Shown here one piece after another: positions 26,065-34,196 of a stretch of DNA of 64,000 bases. The notes below the pieces were generated by a model. It saw nothing but the letters and a program-made list of their open reading frames with translations, was not told where the DNA came from and did no database searches. This stretch comes from an uncultured Bacteroidota bacterium (GTDB taxonomy: Bacteria > Bacteroidota > Bacteroidia > Chitinophagales > Chitinophagaceae). Both the position numbers and the translations under genes were made by a program. The stretch is from contig CALEZD010000011.1 in NCBI GenBank assembly GCA_937928385.1, positions 1 to 64,000 of the forward strand. The letters are read 5' to 3'. Position 1 is the first letter of the stretch; every line of letters begins with the position of its first letter.

Positions 26065-28830
26065 ATGTATAGGATATTTTATATAGTAAGTTGTATAGTG
26101 CTGCTGGCAGGTAATTCTTACGCACAGTCGTCCCGCCTGGAATGCAGGGTAATAGACGGGCAGGGTAAGCCTGTAGAAATGGCAACAGTAGCACTATTGA
26201 AACCTGCTGATTCTACATTGGCCTACTTCGGTATCAGCAATCAATCAGGGGTAGTTGAAATAAAAAATCTGAACGATGGTGTGTACCTGGTGCAGGTGGC
26301 CTTAGTAGGTTATAAAACCTTTTATAAGCAGGTGAAGGTACCTGTAATGCATAACGATCTTGGCTTGGTTATAATGGATAGGTTATCTCAGCAAATGGAT
26401 GAGGTGGTTATAACCGGTGAACGTATCCCCTTGCTGATAAAAAAGGATACAGTGGAGTATGATGCCCGTGCATTCAAAACCAAACCTGATGCTAACGTGG
26501 AGGAACTGCTAAAAAAATTACCCGGTGTGGAGGTTGACCGTTCCGGCAATATAAAAGCGCAGGGCGAGCAGGTAAACAAGTTGTTTGTAGATGGGAAGGA
26601 GTTTTTTGGCAATGACCCTATTGTAGCCACACGCAATCTGCCTGCCGATGCCATCAGCAAAGTGCAGGTGTTTGACAAAAAATCGGATATGACGGAATTT
26701 ACGGGTGTGGATGACGGCTCAAGAGAGCGCACAATTAACCTGATGCTGAAGGATGGCAAAAAACAAGGCTATTTTGGTGATGCAACCATAGGAGGAGGTA
26801 CAAATGAACGATACAAAGCCGCGGCTAAACTATACAGGTTTCGCCCTCAAAACCAGTTTGCTGCCTTATGTATGTTGAATAATATCAACCGCTCCGGTTT
26901 CAGTTTTAGCGATTATATCAATTTTAGCGGTGGACTGCAGAGCATGGCGAACGGTGGAAATTTACTGATGAAAGTTAACAGCGGTAATAACCTGCCGGTA
27001 AATTTTGGCCAACCTGTTAATGGTATCGTTACATCAGGCGCAGCCGGTATTAACTACAGCTATGAAATGGGAAGAAACAGGAGGATTTGTGTAAGCTATA
27101 TGGGCAACGGTGCGGATAAAAAACTAAATGAATCTACCTGGTCGCGAAATTTTATACAGCAAAACGATTTCATAACAGAGGGTAACAGTCGTCAGCAGAC
27201 TAAGAATATTACACACCGGCTGAATCTGAATGTGCGCAATGATATGGATTCATTTACCCAGGTTACGATGTTTGTGGGTGGAGAATTGTCTGATAACCAC
27301 TTCAGAGATGGAGGTTCATCCTCTTCACGAATGTCAGATCTGCTGGTGAATACACAGGATAGAAATGTCCTTCAGCTTGTTAATACTTTTACGGCAAGAG
27401 GCGGAGGAGGTGCTACAAGAAGGTCAGCATCGGGTAAGGATGTGTTCAATTTATCAGGCAGTGTAGTATATCAGCAAAATCTGAAAGAAGACGATTGGGA
27501 TAATGTAACTGTATTCACAGGTATTGGTACCCCTGTCGCTAATAACCTGTTCCGCAACGACAGGGTCAGGACTCAGGAGTATGAAGGCGGTTTTTCCTGG
27601 TCGCATGCATTGGGTAAAGGGTATTTTGTTGAACCGCAATTAAAAGCCGGGGCGGACCTGGCCCGACTCAACAGGGAACAGGGAACCTCACTGGATGAAG
27701 GCCTGGTCATTGATTCGTTAAGCCCTGATTTTAAAACAAACTACACTTACCTGCGCCCGGGTATCAGTATCAAAAAAGGTACGAGCAGGGTACAGTATAA
27801 TTTGTCGCTGCACCATGAGAGCGGATTCCTTGCCCAACGCAGGGCTTATGCGATGGAAGGGACACGCAATTATAACTATTTCCTGCCCGGGTTCAACTGG
27901 CGTAATGAATACGCTACCGGGAAACACCTCTCATTCAATTATTCTACTTCGGTACAAGCACCTGATTACAATCAATTATTACCAGTCCCGGTGATTGTCA
28001 GTCCATTGAGTGCTATTGCCGGCAACAGTATGTTGCAACCGGAGTATAACCATAATGCCCGTGCGGCTTGGATGTTTTTCGACCAGTTTTCGCTTACCAG
28101 CCTTTTCGTAAGCATCAATGGTTCTTACACGCATAACAAAATCAACCGTTCAGTGACTATTAATAACAGCCTGGCACAATACAGTTCGCTCGTCAATATG
28201 CCGGACAATTATACAGCCGGCATGAGTATCTCATTCGACAGGCCTATAGGTGCATTAGGTATAAAATTTAAAGCAGGCATTAACGAGCGGTACAATAAGG
28301 GTTACACACTGGTAAACGGGGTGAGCAATGCCACATCGTCGATGGTACACGAGTGGATGTTAGGATTTGAAAACAGGAAAAAAGAGAAATGGGATGCGGA
28401 GATTGGTGGTATAATAAGCATTACCGATGCACGGTACTCCTTACAGCAGTCGTTGAACAATGTATATTACAATACTGGAGGGTATGCCACCCTTAGTTAC
28501 CGGCCTGGTAGCCATTGGTTCTTTCTGCTGTCGGCAGACGTAACGCTTTATAGCAGGCAGAGTTTTAACAGTTCTGTATTGGTCCCCCTTTTACGTTCCG
28601 AAGTTTCTTATTACTTCCTGAAAGGTAACCGAGGCGTGCTTACGCTGGAAGGATTTGATATGTTGAACAGTAATACCTACTTGCAGCGGGTCAGCAATCA
28701 GAACTACCTGGCTGAGGTCCGCTCAGACATTGTAGGGCAGTATTTCATGCTTAGCTTCAAATACATATTGAATAAAACAGGTAAAAAATCACCCGTAATG
28801 CTTGACGACATTGATATCATGCTAAGGTAA
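26065..28830 (+). CDS. Outer-membrane beta-barrel protein of TonB-receptor type
   Basis: 921 residues: signal peptide, a carboxypeptidase-regulatory-like domain (about 23-105), a plug-like segment (KKDTVEYDARAFKTKPDANVEELLKKLPG, then a KLFVDGKEFFGNDP phrase), and a long barrel of amphipathic strands rich in N, Y and S. It lacks an obvious TonB box. The partner GLPGLI gene lies 12 bp upstream, and the pair faces a two-component system, suggesting envelope-stress or nutrient-linked control. Substrate unknown. Confidence 0.9.
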   Translation: MYRIFYIVSCIVLLAGNSYAQSSRLECRVIDGQGKPVEMATVALLKPADSTLAYFGISNQSGVVEIKNLNDGVYLVQVALVGYKTFYKQVKVPVMHNDLGLVIMDRLSQQMDEVVITGERIPLLIKKDTVEYDARAFKTKPDANVEELLKKLPGVEVDRSGNIKAQGEQVNKLFVDGKEFFGNDPIVATRNLPADAISKVQVFDKKSDMTEFTGVDDGSRERTINLMLKDGKKQGYFGDATIGGGTNERYKAAAKLYRFRPQNQFAALCMLNNINRSGFSFSDYINFSGGLQSMANGGNLLMKVNSGNNLPVNFGQPVNGIVTSGAAGINYSYEMGRNRRICVSYMGNGADKKLNESTWSRNFIQQNDFITEGNSRQQTKNITHRLNLNVRNDMDSFTQVTMFVGGELSDNHFRDGGSSSSRMSDLLVNTQDRNVLQLVNTFTARGGGGATRRSASGKDVFNLSGSVVYQQNLKEDDWDNVTVFTGIGTPVANNLFRNDRVRTQEYEGGFSWSHALGKGYFVEPQLKAGADLARLNREQGTSLDEGLVIDSLSPDFKTNYTYLRPGISIKKGTSRVQYNLSLHHESGFLAQRRAYAMEGTRNYNYFLPGFNWRNEYATGKHLSFNYSTSVQAPDYNQLLPVPVIVSPLSAIAGNSMLQPEYNHNARAAWMFFDQFSLTSLFVSINGSYTHNKINRSVTINNSLAQYSSLVNMPDNYTAGMSISFDRPIGALGIKFKAGINERYNKGYTLVNGVSNATSSMVHEWMLGFENRKKEKWDAEIGGIISITDARYSLQQSLNNVYYNTGGYATLSYRPGSHWFFLLSADVTLYSRQSFNSSVLVPLLRSEVSYYFLKGNRGVLTLEGFDMLNSNTYLQRVSNQNYLAEVRSDIVGQYFMLSFKYILNKTGKKSPVMLDDIDIMLR

Positions 28831-28877
28831 ACACATACTATTGGCAGTAAAAAAGACATTTCCTATTTTACAGAAAT

Positions 28878-30827
28878 ATGAGAGTACTTTTTTATTCCCT
28901 GTCTTTTTTGTGTTTCAGTCTTCCCGCTGTTGCGCAAATGGACACTACCAATGGTTTTACCGCCCCTGCAAAAGTTTCCGGTAATGTCCGCGACCTGGCT
29001 ACGTACCTGTGCGATGGTGTGTATAGCGATACGCTGAAGGCAAACCTGATTTTCAACTGGATAACCCATAATATAGAATTCGACATCAAAGCTGCCAAAG
29101 ACCCTAACCGGCCGCCGGTTGTTGTTGCTGACGTGTTGAAAAACAAAAAAGCAGTAGGTGATGGGTATGCTGCCTTGTATGAAGAAATGTGCGAAGCTGT
29201 GGGGCTGGAAGCTGTACGCATAGCCGGTTACGTCAAAGACTGGAAATTTGACAACGGGGACAAATTTTACATTCCACGCCACGAGTGGGTAGCGGTAATG
29301 ATAGACCGTCGGTGGGAGCTGGTAGACCCTACCTTCGGCGCAGGCGGTATTTCGCATGCGCCGGGCTGGTTCCGCACGCAGCTCAACCGTTTTACCAAAG
29401 AAAAAGTTACGTATTCAAAGAAGGAAGTTTTTCAGTTTCGCTACAACCCGGGATATTTCATGAAAAACCCTATGGATTTCCGCCGTACACATTTGTCTGC
29501 TGACCCTTTGTGGCAATTGGCCAAAGTACCCCTACCACTAAATATTTTCGAAAAAGGTGATTCAGCCGTAGTTGAATTTAACACGGCTAATGACGGGAGA
29601 GTGAACCGCGCCGCTGAGCTGGAATATATAGCCCGCCTTAATGAAGACCAGAAATTATCTGAAGCTGCTGACAGGATGTATAAATTCAACAACCGTTTTC
29701 CTGTGGTGTTGGCCATGAAAGAATCAATGCGTGCTTCTGAATTGCTGGCTAAGTATGCATCGCGCAGGCACGTGCCTCAAAGAAACGCTTTTGAAGATGC
29801 CTACAGGGGACAGGTGCTGGCCAAAGGTTACCTGGAAAAACAGCGTAGCTATATGCCTGAGCAGTATAACGAGCTGAAGAAAAAGAATATAACTAAAAAC
29901 AGGGAAGCCAACGACCGTATACGCAAGATAAGGGTACACAATAAAATACTTACTTCTCAATGCCGTATGCATGCCTCAGCAGCACAGCGAAAGTATGATG
30001 TGCTGGACAAGAAAAAGGGCAGGGCCGATGATGCCATGGAAAGAATATCGCCGGGGCGCATAGACAGTATTAAAACCAGTACGTTAGCAAAAGAAAGCGG
30101 CGATCCTTCGTTAACAGTTATTACCGACTCGATTGCTGCAAAAAATACACGCATCAGGCAGGGCAATATGGCTGTTGTAGATAAGATGCAGGCTATTACC
30201 ACCCTGCAGGAAGAAAACAGGGCTCTTTCCGACATTTTATCACGCCTGGTGCCTTATTCAGATACGGTTTTGGCCATTGAGGCAGAGGCAAGGTTGAATT
30301 TCAGGGACAGTTATGACGATGAGGTAAGGTTTTTGATGCAGGTGTTTGAGCAACTGCGTTTCACCGAGGGAGATTCCATACAAAAGGCCTACTTCAATAA
30401 TTTTGATACGTTGGTGGTGTATTACGAAGACCTGCTGAAGATTTACCTGCAACAAGCCGACCTGTACAAATCCTCTTTGCGCGATATGGAGCAATACCGC
30501 CGCTGGAATAACACCAATGAAAAGATAGTTTCTTCTTATATAAACGCAGCTAAGGGTTATTCTGAATGCCTGTCGCAATATCAGCAGAATATGGATGTAT
30601 ATGCTAACTACCTGGCGGACAATAAAAATGCCTTTGAAACGATGGCGAAGATGTATGAAGATGAACTGGACCTGCTGGACAGGATGGAAGAAGGCGAAAC
30701 TGCCAGGAAAGAAGCCGAAGAAACTGAGCTGAACGAAAACAAGTCCTTTGACGAGCGTGAGAACGACCGCCAGCAACAGCAGGTAAAGGATATGTTGCAG
30801 CAACTGACAGATATTTTAAGTAAATAA
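28878..30827 (+). CDS. Transglutaminase-fold protein with degenerate active site and coiled-coil C-terminus
   Basis: 649 residues with a signal peptide (ends VAQ). Residues about 40-165 match the transglutaminase core: KAVGDGYAALYEEMC, then RHEWVAV with His at 135 and DPTFGAGG with Asp at 150. The position normally occupied by the catalytic Cys (GVCxGYA) is Gly 94, so the usual Cys-His-Asp triad is broken. From about 270 to the end the protein is charged and helical with heptad-like Leu/Lys/Glu spacing, ending in a KEAEETELNENK-type acidic stretch. Likely a periplasmic structural or binding protein rather than an active enzyme. Confidence 0.8.
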   Translation: MRVLFYSLSFLCFSLPAVAQMDTTNGFTAPAKVSGNVRDLATYLCDGVYSDTLKANLIFNWITHNIEFDIKAAKDPNRPPVVVADVLKNKKAVGDGYAALYEEMCEAVGLEAVRIAGYVKDWKFDNGDKFYIPRHEWVAVMIDRRWELVDPTFGAGGISHAPGWFRTQLNRFTKEKVTYSKKEVFQFRYNPGYFMKNPMDFRRTHLSADPLWQLAKVPLPLNIFEKGDSAVVEFNTANDGRVNRAAELEYIARLNEDQKLSEAADRMYKFNNRFPVVLAMKESMRASELLAKYASRRHVPQRNAFEDAYRGQVLAKGYLEKQRSYMPEQYNELKKKNITKNREANDRIRKIRVHNKILTSQCRMHASAAQRKYDVLDKKKGRADDAMERISPGRIDSIKTSTLAKESGDPSLTVITDSIAAKNTRIRQGNMAVVDKMQAITTLQEENRALSDILSRLVPYSDTVLAIEAEARLNFRDSYDDEVRFLMQVFEQLRFTEGDSIQKAYFNNFDTLVVYYEDLLKIYLQQADLYKSSLRDMEQYRRWNNTNEKIVSSYINAAKGYSECLSQYQQNMDVYANYLADNKNAFETMAKMYEDELDLLDRMEEGETARKEAEETELNENKSFDERENDRQQQQVKDMLQQLTDILSK

Positions 30828-30845
30828 ATCCCTCTTTCCCAAAAC

Positions 30846-30859
30846 ATGACGAAAGTCAT
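30846..30859. promoter_or_regulatory. Fnr-like palindrome upstream of the ccoI unit
   Basis: ATGAC-GAAA-GTCAT: perfect 5-bp arms, 4-bp spacer. Its start lies 58 bp before the -7 element at 30904, exactly as at the second cbb3 promoter (33927 and 33985). If the -7 is centred at -7, the box centre is near -62, the class I Crp/Fnr position. Confidence 0.7.
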
Positions 30860-30903
30860 TTTTTAAGGGGTAATACATCATTTTTTGCCGCTATGTACGC
30901 AGA

Positions 30904-30911
30904 TACTTTTG
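30904..30911 (+). promoter_or_regulatory. -7 element of the 30921-ccoI unit
   Basis: TACTTTTG, perfect TAnnTTTG. The -33 element is absent at the normal spacing (a TTTG ends 16 bp upstream), fitting an activator-dependent promoter. Confidence 0.65.
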
Positions 30912-30920
30912 TAAAAAGTA

Positions 30921-31472
30921 ATGTACATGGCTGCAATTTTGTTTGCTAAGTTTCGGTCTTATACCATTGATGAACTGCTCAACAGGCTGGATGAGGGCTA
31001 TTACCAGGCATTGGATATTATTTGCACCAACGCCCGTAACTGTGCCGCTCAACTCAGCATAGAGCCCGAACATCCCTCCCTTAGCCTTTATTCGGGCATA
31101 TATACTGCCTTGCTGGATGATATCCAGCGGCTGCTACTGTTCAGGAAGCAGGTGGTAGTACCCTATGTGCAGGAACTGCTGGCCAAAGTAGAAGACGGGC
31201 ATAATTGTACCAACTGTTCGGGCAACTGCCATGTGGGCCACAATGCGCAACTGATGAGCCTGCTGGATTCTCACAAAGAAATAAAAGATGTATTATCTGC
31301 GATGCATACCGCTGCCATGCCCATGTACAACGATGTGGAATACCCGGAGGGATACCGTGTTTTACGCAATGAAGTAGCGGTAATTGATACCATGCTCACA
31401 GAGTTGTTTTATATAGAAGAGTCCAGCCTGATACCAAAGATTATTGAGGCGCAAAAAGCTATCAATGCCTGA
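30921..31472 (+). CDS. Helical Cys/His-cluster protein coupled to ccoI
   Basis: 183 residues, almost wholly helical by composition, with a metal-binding-looking cluster in the middle: H94, C96, C99, C103, H104, H107. The overall helix pattern and the closing segment YIEESSLIPKI recall hemerythrin-like or RIC-type four-helix bundles, but most expected iron ligands are not evident. Start is ATG 30921 (or 30927). The stop overlaps the ccoI ATG by 8 bp, implying translational coupling, and the promoter carries an Fnr-like box matching the one before ccoS. A role in microaerobic redox sensing or in metal supply to the cbb3 oxidase is inferred from context only. Confidence 0.75.
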   Translation: MYMAAILFAKFRSYTIDELLNRLDEGYYQALDIICTNARNCAAQLSIEPEHPSLSLYSGIYTALLDDIQRLLLFRKQVVVPYVQELLAKVEDGHNCTNCSGNCHVGHNAQLMSLLDSHKEIKDVLSAMHTAAMPMYNDVEYPEGYRVLRNEVAVIDTMLTELFYIEESSLIPKIIEAQKAINA

Positions 31473-33930
31473 GATATCTACAGGAAGGAATACGGTAATC
31501 GTTAAAAAAGAAGTACACTCTGCTGAAAAGCTGTGTTATCACTGTGGTGCGGAATGTACTACAACGAATATCGCCATAGGTGATAAATTGTTTTGCTGCG
31601 ATGGCTGCAAACTGGTGTATGAAATACTGGATAAAAACGGGCTCTGTAATTATTACGAATTGCAATCTCATCCCGGCCTCTCGCAGATAAAACCGGTACG
31701 TAGCGATAAATTTTCTTACCTGGACAATGATGATATAGCTGAAAAGCTGTACAAGTTCACCGACGGAAATAATACGATTGTAACACTATACCTTCCGGGT
31801 GTGCACTGCAGTTCCTGCATGTGGCTGCTGGAGCACATGGGCAAGCTGAATCCCGCTATTGTAGAAAGCAGGCTCAATTTTACTAAGAAGGAGGTGACGA
31901 TTCAGTTTCGCAGGCAGGAGATAAGCCTGAGGCAGATTGTGGAATTGCTCACCACTATTGGTTACGAACCATATATCAGCCTCGACGAGTCGGACAAGAA
32001 AGAAAAAAGCAGTTTCGATAAGCAAAGGATATACAAGCTGGGCGTAGCGGGATTTTGCTTCGGCAATATCATGCTGATGAGCTTCCCCGAATACCTGTCA
32101 TCCAACAACGATATTGAACACCAGTATGCTACCTTGTTCCGCGTACTCAACCTTGTATTGGCGCTTCCTGTATTCTTTTATAGCGCGTCTGAATTTTTTA
32201 CCAATGCTTGGGTGGGGCTCAGGCAAAAGACGTTAAATATTGATGCGCCCATTGCGTTGGCATTGCTCATCACCTTTGGCCGCAGCCTGTATGAGATAGG
32301 CACCGGTACAGGTGCCGGCTTCCTGGATAGCATGAGTGGCATTGTGTTCTTTATGCTGGCCGGCCGTATTGTGCAAGACAGGACATTCCAGTCTATTTCA
32401 TTCCATAGGGACTATAAAGCATATTTCCCCATAGCGGTAAATGTGGTAACACCCGCAGGCGTCGTGAGCCGCCACCTGCAGGACTTGAAAGAAAAAGATG
32501 TAGTGGAGTTGCATAATGATGAGATTGTACCTGCCGATTCGATAGTGGTAGATGGCCGCGCAAAGATTGATTATAGCTTCGTTACAGGCGAGAGTGAACC
32601 TGTGACTGTAGAGGTGGGCAAAACCGTATACGCGGGCGGCCGGCAGACGGGTGAAAAACTGACACTGCAACTGATTAAGCCTGTGGCGTCCAGTTACCTT
32701 ACTTCTTTGTGGAACCATAGCGCCTTCAGCAAAAACAAAGTGGAGCAAAACCGCCGCGACAGCGTTATTCACCTGGTCAGTAAATATTTTACCATAGTGC
32801 TGTTGGGGTTGGTGGCTATTACAGCAACATATTGGGCCTTTGTTAATCCGGCTACGATAATACCCGCCATTACGGCAATGCTTATTATAGCCTGCCCATG
32901 CGCATTGCTGCTCGCTGTTACCTTTACCCATGGCAACCTGTTACGTTTACTCAGCAATGGCGGTTTGTACATACGCGATGCCTTTGTGATAGAACAGTTG
33001 GGTTATATCAACCATATCGTTTTTGACAAGACAGGTACACTTACCGAAGAAGCCAGTGAATACGATATGCGCGGCGATATTTTTTCTGAAGAAGAGAAAG
33101 ATATCATCTATACTACTGCTCTGTCCAGTACCCACCCTTACAGCAAGGCTATTGTTGCATATCTGGGCAAAAGGGCAAAAGCGGAATTGATTGAGTGGAA
33201 AGAGTTTATCGGTAAGGGCATAAAAGCCATCTCGGGCGACAACTATATATATATCGGTTCTTCACGTTTTGTCAGCAATACCAATGGTGCGGATACGGAT
33301 AATGCTGCATGTTATATCAGGGTAAATGATAAGTTGGCGGCTTTTTATATCACACCAAAGTTCAGGGACGCATTGCCTGCTGTCATGCAGAACCTGGGTG
33401 GTCATTATAAGTTATCACTACTCTCGGGTGACAACGACCGTCAGAAATCCACTTTGCAGGGTTTGTTTAGCGGTGAAGGGAAGCTGCTATTCCGACAGCA
33501 GCCGGTAGATAAGCTCAATTATATTGCCGGACTGCAGGCTAAGGGCGATAAGGTGTTGATGATGGGCGATGGGCTGAACGATGCTGGGGCTTTGCAGCAA
33601 AGTAATGTGGGTATTACGCTGGCAAGCGATGTGAACAATTTCACCCCTTCCTGCGACGCCATATTAGATGCTAAGCGTTTTGCATGGCTCCCCGGCTTGT
33701 TGAAGCTGGCAAAATCAGGCAGGCAGATTATCAACTTCACGTTTGTAATATCTATTATATACAATATTGTTGGCCTGACTATTTCTATGCAGGGGCTGAT
33801 GAGTCCGCTCATTGCCGCCATACTTATGCCGGCCAGCACCATCACTATTGTCTTGATGACCACAGGCCTCAGCAGCCTCATGGCAAGGAGTTTCAAGCTA
33901 TATGTAAAACACCCCGTGACAAAAACATGA
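31465..33930 (+). CDS. ccoI: Copper-translocating P-type ATPase for cbb3 assembly
   Basis: 821 residues from ATG 31465 (an in-frame TTG at 31444 lies inside the upstream gene). The N-terminus carries a Cys cluster (YHCGAEC, FCCDGC) typical of FixI/CcoI-type pumps, then an HMA domain with C115-x-x-C118. The membrane CPC motif is C477-P-C479, the phosphorylated Asp is 521 (DKTGT), and the GDGLND hinge is near 700. It would supply copper for the CuB centre of cbb3 oxidase. The ccoS-ccoNO cluster follows after an 86-bp promoter region. Confidence 0.95.
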   Translation: MPEISTGRNTVIVKKEVHSAEKLCYHCGAECTTTNIAIGDKLFCCDGCKLVYEILDKNGLCNYYELQSHPGLSQIKPVRSDKFSYLDNDDIAEKLYKFTDGNNTIVTLYLPGVHCSSCMWLLEHMGKLNPAIVESRLNFTKKEVTIQFRRQEISLRQIVELLTTIGYEPYISLDESDKKEKSSFDKQRIYKLGVAGFCFGNIMLMSFPEYLSSNNDIEHQYATLFRVLNLVLALPVFFYSASEFFTNAWVGLRQKTLNIDAPIALALLITFGRSLYEIGTGTGAGFLDSMSGIVFFMLAGRIVQDRTFQSISFHRDYKAYFPIAVNVVTPAGVVSRHLQDLKEKDVVELHNDEIVPADSIVVDGRAKIDYSFVTGESEPVTVEVGKTVYAGGRQTGEKLTLQLIKPVASSYLTSLWNHSAFSKNKVEQNRRDSVIHLVSKYFTIVLLGLVAITATYWAFVNPATIIPAITAMLIIACPCALLLAVTFTHGNLLRLLSNGGLYIRDAFVIEQLGYINHIVFDKTGTLTEEASEYDMRGDIFSEEEKDIIYTTALSSTHPYSKAIVAYLGKRAKAELIEWKEFIGKGIKAISGDNYIYIGSSRFVSNTNGADTDNAACYIRVNDKLAAFYITPKFRDALPAVMQNLGGHYKLSLLSGDNDRQKSTLQGLFSGEGKLLFRQQPVDKLNYIAGLQAKGDKVLMMGDGLNDAGALQQSNVGITLASDVNNFTPSCDAILDAKRFAWLPGLLKLAKSGRQIINFTFVISIIYNIVGLTISMQGLMSPLIAAILMPASTITIVLMTTGLSSLMARSFKLYVKHPVTKT

Positions 33931-33940
33931 CGATTATCAT
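33927..33940. promoter_or_regulatory. Fnr-like palindrome upstream of ccoS
   Basis: ATGAC-GATT-ATCAT, one arm mismatch, in a context (AAACATGACGA ... TCAT then TTTTA) shared with the box at 30846-30859. It overlaps the ccoI stop codon. Confidence 0.65.
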
Positions 33941-33984
33941 CTTTTAGATTGAGTAAGGTCATAAGGCATCCAACGAGCCGGTAA

Positions 33985-33992
33985 TAATTTTG
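33985..33992 (+). promoter_or_regulatory. -7 element of the ccoS-ccoNOQPGH unit
   Basis: TAATTTTG, perfect TAnnTTTG, 58 bp after the start of the Fnr-like box and 25 bp before the ccoS ATG. No -33 element at the normal spacing. Confidence 0.65.
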
Positions 33993-34016
33993 ATTATCAT
34001 TTTTTAACAACCTCTG

Positions 34017-34184
34017 ATGAGTGCATTATATCTCCTGGTCCTGGCAAGTATAGCAGTAGCGGCCATTTTTCTTTTTGCTTTTATATGGAGCGTACGCTCC
34101 AACCAGTTTGAAGACCAGGAAGGCTCAGCTATGAGAATGTTGCACGATAATGAAACCCCTCAAATAAATAACAGAAAAATCTAA
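34017..34184 (+). CDS. ccoS: cbb3 oxidase assembly protein CcoS
   Basis: 55 residues: one N-terminal helix (LYLLVLASIAVAAIFLFAFIW), then the family signature WSVRSNQFEDQEG (usually W-x-V-x-S-G-Q-F-D-D-x-E-G), ending in a short polar tail. CcoS is needed for cofactor insertion into CcoN. First gene of the ccoS-ccoNO-ccoQ-ccoP-ccoG-ccoH operon, 12 bp before ccoNO. Confidence 0.92.
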   Translation: MSALYLLVLASIAVAAIFLFAFIWSVRSNQFEDQEGSAMRMLHDNETPQINNRKI

Positions 34185-34196
34185 ACAGTATAATCG

